From positions 124,001 through 188,000 of the forward strand of contig JADDMT010000024.1 in assembly GCA_021401465.1 (NCBI GenBank): 64,000 nt of DNA. The letters are read 5' to 3'. Every line of letters starts with the position of its first letter. Positions within the stretch are counted from its first letter, which is position 1. Of the stretch, positions 56,466 through 64,000 are shown one piece after another. The translations under genes were made by a program, and so were the position numbers. The DNA comes from Teratosphaeria epicoccoides. Taxonomy: Eukaryota; Ascomycota; Dothideomycetes; Mycosphaerellales; Teratosphaeriaceae. The notes beneath the pieces are model-generated. The model was not told the origin of the DNA and did no database searches. It saw nothing but the letters and a program-made list of their open reading frames with translations.

Positions 56466-56623
56466 TGCGCTAACTGGGAATTGAACCCAGCCCTACCGCT
56501 AAACCGATAATTCTCCAGAGGAGGAGAGCCTGGAAGGCGGTAATCCTAGCCTGGTTCCATGTCAGATATTTATCATATGATCTTTTGAAAGGAGTGATTC
56601 GCATACCACTAGACCATTAGCGC
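56466..56623 (-). tRNA. tRNA-like pol III gene with an abnormal centre (possibly tRNA-Gly or -Glu)
   Basis: On the minus strand the 5' GCGCTAA (56623-56617) and 3' TTAGCGC (56473-56467) form a perfect 7-bp acceptor stem with discriminator A. The A box TGGTCTAGTGGTA follows the stem, and a perfect T arm CTGGG-TTCAATT-CCCAG carries the B box. A T5 terminator lies about 11-15 nt downstream (plus 56452-56456). The two ends resemble fungal tRNA-Gly. The total of 158 nt leaves about 85 extra nt. The candidate anticodon loop CTTTCAA would read TTC (Glu), but its 5' stem CACTC finds no GAGTG before the T arm, and the D-stem pairing is poor. A second CCTTCCAGG, as in a Gly anticodon arm, occurs within the insert. 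It is therefore either a tRNA with a long intron, a rearranged tRNA pseudogene, or a fused pair of fragments. Confidence 0.6.
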
Positions 56624-57545
56624 ATCGCATAAGGGGGCTAGTTTTCTAAATATTATATACCTTCCAATTCAACCTATCACCCGTTGCCAAAAGAGGGTCC
56701 GCCCCGGCATTAGCCTGCTTCTATGCGCCAACAACTCACGCTGCTGGCAGGATATTTCCAATTTTATTCGTGTCGAGCGCTGAGGTGAGCATACAGTTGG
56801 CACGTAGTCGTCTCTTGAAGTCCTCACAACCTTGAGAACGACGCCGCCTCAGAAGCACGAAGACACAGAGCTAAGAGAAATTCAGCTATCTTTGGCAGTG
56901 CGGCGAGAAGGTGGCAGTGAAGATGAACACGAGGACCGATATCGAAGTGACCTCCACGGCCTGACGGAGACCGAGCACTGTTTGAACATTACGTTGCCTT
57001 TGCAGCAGTATCAGTGAGTAAAGAGATGGAGATTGTCTACCGTGTAAAGAAAGCAGAGTTAATTGATTCAAGATGGCATAGCAGCATAAGCTATTCCATG
57101 GCTCTCGACAGCTGCATATATGCAACCATCGTTCCAGACACGCCACTGCTCAAGCAAACCCACGCCTGGATTAGCAGTCATAAGCGGTGACGGTGTAAAA
57201 TACTGTGTACAGAAAGAAGGAGAACATGGATGGGACAGCAGACAAGATCGATTAGACAGCCATACGGACTATGGGAACCACTTCCCTGTACTCGTTTTGC
57301 GTCCTTTGTAAGTGTCGTAGTAGACTCCCCACCTTCTTATGCCCATTGACCAGTTATAATAGTACGCCGCACCATGTGACTGACTGCAAATAGGCTCACG
57401 TTACCTTCTTCCATACTCTGGTCAAAATCGATGGATGCGCCGCCGACGTGTTAGCTATGCCCCAACATGAATATCGATGGGCCTACGTATCTAACTTGCG
57501 CGGACTCGACGATTGTCTAGCCATGCACCGGATTTTGGCATCTGA

Positions 57546-57953
57546 AATCGAGTCCCTCATGTTCGATCAGCAACACAAGTTCCTACATATCTTCACGATC
57601 AGGACGCTGCCGGGGAAACCGAGCCTACTGAGCAGACCGAGGTGGCACCAGCCGCCGCCGTATCTGACTCCACTCAAAATCCAGCCACGATCCGTGCCAC
57701 CCGTGAGCCGCCAGAGTCAGCAAATAAGAAGGGCGGCCCTGGTAGATACATAACCAACCCCAACAAGGCGATGATCCCTCAGGGTAGCTCACCTCCGCCC
57801 GTTGGACGCAGACAGGAACGTAAGCAGAGGCTGTCGACTGTCGGCAACGAGGACGGAGAGATGGGTGAAGCTGCTGGGGGCGAGAGTCCGGAGGTGCATG
57901 GGGGTGAAGGTGACAAGGGTCCATCGCCGAGGGACGATGACATGATCATATAG
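57546..57953 (+). CDS. Possible C-terminal exon of an unknown hydrophilic protein
   Basis: The frame is open from a TGA at 57543 to a TAG at 57951-57953 and encodes a disordered-type tail: AAGETEPTEQTEVAPAAAV, KKGGPGRYITNPNKAMIPQG, then Glu/Gly/Asp-rich sequence ending RDDDMII. This composition is typical of fungal C-terminal tails and less typical of random sequence. No start codon, acceptor or upstream exon could be fixed; an ATG inside the frame is not evident before 57774. Could be chance. Confidence 0.3.
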   Translation, partial: NRVPHVRSATQVPTYLHDQDAAGETEPTEQTEVAPAAAVSDSTQNPATIRATREPPESANKKGGPGRYITNPNKAMIPQGSSPPPVGRRQERKQRLSTVGNEDGEMGEAAGGESPEVHGGEGDKGPSPRDDDMII

Positions 57954-58673
57954 GGGAGGTGAATGCAGGGCGATTGTATTCGGAGGTGAGAGACTGCATC
58001 TAGGGGCATGAGCAAGAGTAGTGAAGCATGATTGGTATGAGCAATGACGGACATTCATATGTTGAGCATGAGGCAGATGAGACTGTAAGTCGATGAATGG
58101 CAGCAGGGAAAGTGCACACTCCTATCCTGGTGTCGTTTGTCAACGTTGGGCAATTTGTCTTCAGCACTAAGCTCTGTGTCACTATGGGGAAACAGCAACA
58201 AACAAAAATCAATGTCAATGCTACCTGAGGTGCGTCTGTGTTGCTAATCGGTCATTCAATTCGACGTCAAGCAACCAATGTCGGGGATCAAGCTGGCATT
58301 GCACTGGCGTCGAATGTGCACATCAGATGATCGTCGGTCCATCGATACGCAGAATCAGTGGCAGTCATCAGCATTCAATCCGCATGAGCATCCCTGCAGG
58401 TGCTTTTTTGCTGCGTGGAGCGCCATTATTTCTCTTGAAACAATATTGCTCAACATCAAGATTAATGCTTACTCACCTCACTTGTCGAGCATTCGCGTTG
58501 ATCCTCGACACTGCAATTGGATGGCATTGAAGTTGGCTGAGCACTCTCCAAGACCTCTAAAGAGCCTAGTCGATCTAGTGGTTCTGACGATTCATCGATC
58601 GATTGGCACGTCTGTGCCGACATCGACTGCCTGACGTGCTCGACTGCGCCCAGTGAGAGTAACGGACTGAATA

Positions 58674-58705
58674 GATTGGATCTCAAGGTCAGATGAGATC
58701 CAATC
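58674..58705. repeat. Perfect 12-bp inverted repeat with an 8-nt spacer
   Basis: GATTGGATCTCA at 58674-58685 and TGAGATCCAATC at 58694-58705 are exact reverse complements around AGGTCAGA. Flanking bases extend the similarity imperfectly to about 19 nt. Could form a hairpin; role unknown. Confidence 0.85.
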
Positions 58706-60269
58706 CAGTCAGTCCACTGATCGAGGCTCCTAATCCGGGTAATCCAATCAAGATCATTTTGCGTTATCAATGCCTTCGAAATCGCTGAGATGTTAAGGAC
58801 GAGTACAGCGCTTTGGCTCGTCATCAATGATTCCATAAGGCCAGACCTTTTCTCAGTGACAAAAGGCAAATTCAATGGCACTTCGGACGTCAGGTGCGGT
58901 CCAGTATTACTGTAAGAGCCTCCACGCCGATTGTGAATGCGCCAGGACCGTTGCAAGATGAGAATCGGATCCAGCCACTGCTGTAACGGCTGAAAGCTCT
59001 GGATTCGGGTCTCTAATTCAACGAGTGACCACGGGATTGAATGGATTGAATAGTTAGTTGATCCGATCCGTGACTTTCACTGACCGAGTCCGCTCAGCCA
59101 GATCAACGGGCGGCAACAGGAGCCAGTCACGACAGCGAATTAGGGTACGAACTACCCGTTTGTCCAAAAGTCCGAGTCTGGCTCTTGCTCTGACCAACAG
59201 AGTCAACAAAAGCCATGCAGGAAGCATGACTGCACAATAGAGGGCAAACAGATCGTGCATGACTTCTGTCTGGCTGATATCGACTGCTATCAAGCTAGAG
59301 GCCTGCATGTCGCTGACCGTTTCAGAGACTCGGGCCTACAGAGGAAGTCGACATGGGTGTTGATCGTATCCGAGGGGCCTGGGAACAGTTCAATCACATT
59401 TTGCAGTGCGCATGCTCGTCATGAGCCCATGAATGTGGTCATCATTGTTCACCATTGCCAATAGCAAAGTCGTCTAACGGCTTACCGCGTTCCTGACCGC
59501 CGGGAGCCAGCAGATTCCCAGGCCCAGATCGTTCACAAGCTCATTGCGGTCAAGCGGGGTCCCTATGGGTCGTATCTGGAAACAAGCGCGACCTCTAAGT
59601 CCATGGCGCATGTCGTCTATACTGAACTGCACGAGCGCAAGTTTCTCGAGGCATGAGATTTGCTTTCCCGCCGTCCTGCTCCATCGCCTGACTATTCTGC
59701 CGGTCCTCAAGGCGACAGGGGGCCAGAGTCCGTGCGGATTGATACTGGCTGGGATGCATTGATTCAGGGTGCAACCGCTGACGATGGCGAGAGGTAGGTA
59801 GGATCTAAAGTATCGACGACACATGCTGGCTGCTTCAAAGTCATCTCGGCTGGTGAACAGCTATTCGACAGCCACTCTTGCAAGGATCGACAAGCAATCC
59901 ATATTAAGATCGTCGTGTCCACATCTTGCTCTGGTACGACTGGAAACGCCAGCGATATGCTAAAAGTGAGCGTCTGGCGTGACAAGCAGCTGCACAAAGT
60001 TATCGGCGTCCCTTCGGCTGACCACACGGTAGGGAGCAGGGTTTTCAACACTCGTCAATGCTCGAGGCCGATGTTTCCCCCCCCTCCAACCTACGATGGT
60101 GTACAGTCACACAGAAGAACATATCCGCCGATGCAGCTACCTGGGTGCAACAGCGAGACGGCAACACTATTGTGGACAAGTCTGCATAGGAAAATCCCGC
60201 TCAATCAACGAGAACAACTTCAAGTTCTGAAGATACTGAAGCCTGACAGATAAGCAATTGTTTCCGAGC

Positions 60270-60689
60270 CTAGCGATTTTCTTCCACCATTGCAACATTG
60301 GATACAGTACATGCGGTAACGTCCGTTACGACAAGTGTAACATCCGGATGTGCATCTGAAACAATCGACGACATCTTGCCGCACTGTAACTTTCTCTCGC
60401 CTAGGCTGACGTTGTTGAGAAGTCCTTCATCACCAGTCTTGCTGGGGACTGCCAGCGTATCATGTAGCAACAGCTCTTCCACTGAGATGTGCATCCGCGG
60501 CTTATGCTGCACGAGGGCTCGATCTTCAGCAATCCTCGATCTGATGCGAGGTCTATGCAAGTCCGCCTTCCGCCCAGAGCAGCGAGCCGCAAGCAGGTTC
60601 TGTGCGAAATCTGGTGTTGCCACGGCCACATGCAGCAGCGCGAGTTGCACTCTTGTCACTTCATCCATGCAACGCAGCTTGCCAGCCAT
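60270..60689 (-). CDS. Weak candidate small protein
   Basis: Minus-strand frame of about 139 residues from an ATG at 60689 (open to 60710 from a GTG). The sequence alternates hydrophobic and charged residues (VTRVQLALLHVAVATPDFAQ, HISVEELLLHDTLAVPSKTG, DAHPDVTLVVTDVTA) more like a folded protein than other ORFs nearby. No family was recognised, there is no signal peptide, and the plus strand is also open across it, so chance is a serious alternative. Confidence 0.25.
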   Translation of the reverse strand: MAGKLRCMDEVTRVQLALLHVAVATPDFAQNLLAARCSGRKADLHRPRIRSRIAEDRALVQHKPRMHISVEELLLHDTLAVPSKTGDEGLLNNVSLGERKLQCGKMSSIVSDAHPDVTLVVTDVTACTVSNVAMVEENR

Positions 60690-61279
60690 AGTCGCCTGGA
60701 TTTGAGACACGTCAAAGCGGCCTTCGCATCGAGCACCATGCGACGCGAGGTCTCAGCAGACACGAAGGAACACAATCCCTAGGAATGAGCACAGCCGGTC
60801 GGACTTAGTGGTGCGTTCGTGCTCGCAAACCTGTGGTCCAGGTTCGGGAAACAAACATCGTCGATCAGGAGGCGATTCCCAGGGCTGAGCAGCGGCGAGC
60901 TGCTGCAAGTCATAGTGTGATACTTTCCGCTCCAATGGCGCACAAAGCAGCGGCACAGACAAGCCACGCACCCCTCGGGCAGCACCTGGGGTGATGGTGG
61001 TTGCGGCTTGGCAAAGCCATGAGTCCGGGACAGGATGCGTGCCTGGACGTGGTTTCGGCAAGCGCACTGGGCTATTGCGAATGTTCCCGGCAGGTCCTGC
61101 ACTTCGAACAGAGGACTGGGGTATCGTCGTGCCGGAGCCATAGCGACGCGGCCAAAACCACCTCCACATCGATGGCCTTCTAAAAGTATATCCCACGGGC
61201 ATCACCCCTCCATGACATGCCTCACATGCTACGCCGTACCGACCGAGACCCATGGCAAGTAAGTCCTGGTTATCCGGGT

Positions 61280-61410
61280 GCAGGTCTTTCTGCTCACTGC
61301 GGCAAATGCTATATCACAACAGAAAGACATGGTTCAGGGGCTTGTACGGACCTTGCAACGGAGGAAAACTCTTCGTACGGATGTGCGGACAGACTGTATA
61401 TCCATACTTG
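61280..61410 (+). repeat. Diverged repeat, copy 1
   Basis: About 130 nt alignable at roughly 70% by eye with 63500-63630; the best-kept stretch is GACATGG...GGGGCTTGT.CGGA.CTTGCAAC. Copy 1 lies in an open plus frame (61278-61511) encoding KDMVQGLVRTLQRRKTLR; copy 2 has stop codons in the same alignment. Probably two remnants of one repeat family. Confidence 0.55.
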
Positions 61411-62497
61411 TTGAGACTTGGGAAAATATCCTCGCCCGCGGAGACATCGCTCAAGTCCATCATGCCTTCAGATCAGGATCGTTCCGGAAGAGCGCAGAGA
61501 ATAGATTGTGAGCCACGCTGCCCCCAGGAGTTGCACGAAACACACGAAAGCTGTTGTAGTCATGGTAGGTAGGACCGGATGGTCTGAGCTCCCGTTGCTT
61601 ATGTGACAGCAACAGGCCGGATGTTGAATGACGCGCTCGACAAGGACTGTAGGCACTTCCGGTAGCCATGGCGGCATGTGTCGTGTCGTCCTGCACTGGA
61701 ACGTAGTTAGCGAGGTTGTTCCGCATCGTTACTCAGAAGCTCGCACTGGCGCAGTGCTCGACACTCAGCGCAACAAGGCTGCTCTCGAGGGCCTCGGAGA
61801 AGGCGAGCAATATCTCCAGTTGCTTTGGATGGTGCGATTGGGGTCAATACATGTTGCATTATACTTCGTGTGACCAAATATTGGCGGCAATGTTGATGAT
61901 ACTGAGAGGCTTGAAAGGCCCCTCTCGTCCACACCATTAGCCGCTGATGCAAGCGAAGCGACGTGATGAAGGAGCTCAGACCCTTCCGTGGGAGTAGGCA
62001 GTCATATTTGGCTCTCGTAGATTAAGACTTGATATCGCAGTCTTGTTCTGTCAACCATTGTCGCCTGAGGCTGTTTGTTAGCTCGCTCGCGTCTTAGTGC
62101 TTGCATCGACCGAGCCACCGCATTCACGACCATGACTCACTGCTGCAAACATTACAATGCCTGGGCCGGCTTATAGCATGTGGTTGGCGGGTTCATCCTG
62201 ATCTGAGCCATGTGGTACATCTATTCTGCCTCGATTGCACAGGTTGTCTTGCAAGAAGCGTGCAAAGCCATAGTCTTGGGGCTCCAACGATTGATTTTGC
62301 ATTATGTTCGCTACGAGCCTAGAAATTCAGGAAACACAAAGCAAGCGCAATCGACATTAATTTGGCCCTCGCAGTCTCTTCCCGACATCCGATCCGTGGT
62401 TTCCCTCCATTGCTGCACCCACTACTGTCAAGGAACGACCGAGGCCAAATTTTACACATTAAGTGTCCACAGCGCACCTCCTCACAGCATTCGCTGT

Positions 62498-63101
62498 CTA
62501 CAGGCATAGTTGGCAGGCCGGGCGCCAGATGCCCAGCTTGAAGAAGAGGACATAGATCGGCTGGGACAGCTCGATGCCGCAGGAGCTGAAGAAAGCGCTG
62601 ATTGTGGACTGCTGGCTGATGTTGAAGAGGCCGAAGAAGATGCTGATGGAGCTGAAGAGGCTGCCGATGAGGCCCTGTTGCTGACCCAGGAGAGCAACGA
62701 AGAACTCTTCGATCGTGACCTCCTCGTGCAATTCGAGGATCGTCAGGAATTCGGAGATGCTGGTCGTAGGCTGGCATCCGAAGCTCTGCAGGCGGTAGTT
62801 GAAAGAGTAGATGAAGGCCTGAGAGATGTGGAGGCCATAGCTGTAGTAGAAGTACGAGCTCGTGGCAACTGCAGTGGCATCGACCTTGATGTCCACATCC
62901 ACATCCAGGTGGATCAGACCGCCGCCAAGACCACTGCTGAGTTTCTCAGCCTGAATCCATCCGCCGATAGGGTTCGTCGGGCAGTTCTCCACGCAGCCCA
63001 CCTTGGGCTCTTTGTCCTCGGGGTTGTAGGTGGGATCGGCTGTCGGTGCGGCCAAGGCAAGAGCGGCGAACGCCAAAGTAAGGGTGGTGAAGGCGTGCAT
63101 G
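62498..63101 (-). CDS. Secreted protein of unknown function
   Basis: A single exon from ATG 63101 encodes 200 residues. A signal peptide is clear at residues 1-18 (MHAFTTLTLAFAALALA followed by APTADP). The mature N terminus is polar with CVENCP, then GGGLIHLDVDVDIKVDA, and the C-terminal half is unusually rich in Phe, Ile, Ser and Gln (YFYYSYGLHISQAFIYSF, LFSSISIFFGLFNISQQ), ending with CQLCL. Six cysteines are present. A TATAAAG box lies at about 63276-63282, roughly 175 nt upstream. No family was recognised. The opposite strand carries an acidic 227-codon ORF across the same region that I regard as a codon-bias shadow. The gene is flanked by non-coding DNA on both sides. Confidence 0.65.
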
Positions 63102-63275
63102 TTCAAGGTATTGCCGGGGTGGTGGTTCTTTTGAGGCTGCGTGTGTTGATTATAGATTGGTTGCGGAATAATAAGGTCGATGTAAATTCTTGATCAAAGC
63201 GCTGTAGTCTAAGATTAATCGAAAGTTGGAGTTTGTGTTTGAGTTGGATCACTGACCTGGGAGAGGGAGGTGCGA

Positions 63276-63282
63276 TGCTTTA
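63276..63282 (-). promoter_or_regulatory. TATA box of the secreted-protein gene
   Basis: TATAAAG on the minus strand within GGCCCTATAAAGCATCGC, about 175 nt before the ATG at 63101. The position fits a fungal core promoter with a long 5' UTR. Confidence 0.5.
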
Positions 63283-64000
63283 TAGGGCCTTGCTATGCCA
63301 TGCCACGGCTTACTGCGCGGCGTCATCGTAGTCTCGAACCAGCGGTCATGCTATCCGCCATCATCCATGGATGACGGGATAGCAACCAAGACGACATGGG
63401 AGCTTCTGGTGGAGACCCGCGCATCCCACCCGTATCCACACAGTCTGTTTGCCCAACCGTATGCTATCCAGACCACAGCCTCGACTAGACCCTGACCAAT
63501 AGATCTTCCTGCTTCCTCCGGCATATGCTCTATGAGGATAAACAGACATGGGCTAGGGGCTTGTGCGGATCTTGCAACAAGACGCAGTGTTCGTATAGAT
63601 GTGCAAAAGGGCTATAATGGTCATACTCGGGTGAGATCTAGATTTGCCAACCCTTTCGCGATCTCGAAATAGCGCAGCCATTGCCTACATTGGCACGAGC
63701 TGTACAGGCAGACCGTGGCAGAGGGTGCCAGGTCCACGATATCTGGAACATGTCGTTCCTGACCCGGCGGCGGTCCGTTGCGGTCCGCCTCCAGATATGC
63801 CCGCTCTCGCGAACGACAGCGAATGATCAAGCAGAGCTGCATGCTAGACGCTGCAAAATCTGGACCAGCACGTCTAAAATTGATGTGTGCCAGGACCAGG
63901 AGTGTTGTCACAGTAACTTTTTGGTCTTGTGTAGAGCCGCCCACATCTTGGCGTGACGAGCGTGGTCACCCTTCACATCTGCAAAGCCTAAACGCACACC
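63283..64000. other. Terminal non-coding stretch
   Basis: About 700 nt to the end of the window, with no supported gene. It contains copy 2 of the diverged repeat (63500-63630). A plus-strand ORF at 63681-63956 has no recognisable feature; a gene continuing beyond the window is possible. Confidence 0.4.
63500..63630 (+). repeat. Diverged repeat, copy 2
   Basis: Partner of 61280-61410, about 70% identical by eye with one or two small gaps. Its aligned frame contains stop codons where copy 1 is open, including a CAG-to-TAG difference (TTCAGGGGC versus GCTAGGGGC). Confidence 0.55.

Larger units (their letters stand above)
56624..62497. other. Gene-poor interval with weak coding signals and repeats
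   Basis: About 5.9 kb with no certain gene. It contains the weak coding candidates at 57546-57953 and 60270-60689, an inverted repeat at 58674-58705 and one copy of a diverged repeat at about 61280-61410, listed separately. Other ORFs (for example 58462-58956 minus, 60753-61253 minus) show no recognisable domain. Possible remnants of mobile elements could not be identified from sequence alone. Confidence 0.4.

Noticed and set aside
62510..63193. 227-codon acidic plus-strand ORF opposite the secreted-protein gene
   Set aside because: The minus strand has the signal peptide and TATA box; the Glu/Asp/Ala-rich plus frame is what antisense of Phe/Ser/Leu-rich codons gives.
1..64000. CRISPR array, prophage, bacterial operon structure
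   Set aside because: No regularly spaced repeats, Shine-Dalgarno-led gene strings or phage genes; gene structure is eukaryotic throughout.

Overview
The window is nuclear DNA of a filamentous ascomycete. The evidence is short spliceosomal introns (mostly 49-89 nt, GT(R)NGT donors, CTGAC-type branch sites, YAG acceptors), a single-gene eukaryotic acetyl-CoA carboxylase, and fungal families such as an HsbA-like surface protein, secreted RNase T1, WHI3, NudE and an NpgA-type phosphopantetheinyl transferase. Placement in the Dothideomycetes is an impression from overall protein style, not shown by the sequence. There are no bacterial, phage or CRISPR elements and no telomeric repeat.

Layout. 0.3-8.1 kb: a lysophosphatidate acyltransferase (+), NudE (-) divergent from a STRAP-like WD40 gene (+), a BTB/POZ gene with a reading-frame break, and an SDR oxidoreductase (+). 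10.3-17.5 kb: acetyl-CoA carboxylase in four exons (+). 17.9-22.6 kb: an uncharacterised minus-strand gene whose frame continues past an in-frame TAG into a Gly/Cys-rich tail, then a WHI3-type RNA-binding protein (-). 25.0-25.6 kb: a cryptic four-exon small gene (-). 26.6-31.9 kb: an MFS exporter and a phosphopantetheinyl transferase (both -). 33.6 kb: the PLP-synthase glutaminase (+). 34.7-35.8 kb: a probable decayed gene. 36.5-42 kb: an HsbA-like secreted protein, a secreted alpha/beta hydrolase, a histidine phosphatase and a one-TM small protein (all +). 42.0-46.2 kb: a large protein of unknown function and a DUF3632-like protein (-), separated by an AC-rich satellite. 47.2-53.2 kb: secreted RNase T1 (+), a coiled-coil protein, an acyl-CoA synthetase and a PKA catalytic subunit (all -). 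53.2-64 kb is gene-poor: a pol III tRNA-like locus with a strange centre, a diverged repeat pair, weak ORFs and one secreted protein of unknown function (-).

Functional links. Acetyl-CoA carboxylase, the acyltransferase and the acyl-CoA synthetase belong to fatty-acid and phospholipid metabolism. The phosphopantetheinyl transferase activates carrier proteins that use malonyl-CoA from the carboxylase, and the MFS pump beside it is a plausible metabolite exporter. PKA, WHI3 and NudE are growth and morphogenesis regulators. These links are general biology; the window does not look like one co-regulated cluster. The most unusual signals are the in-frame TAG before the Gly/Cys tail, the scrambled tRNA-like gene, the frame break in the BTB gene and the decayed gene at 35 kb.
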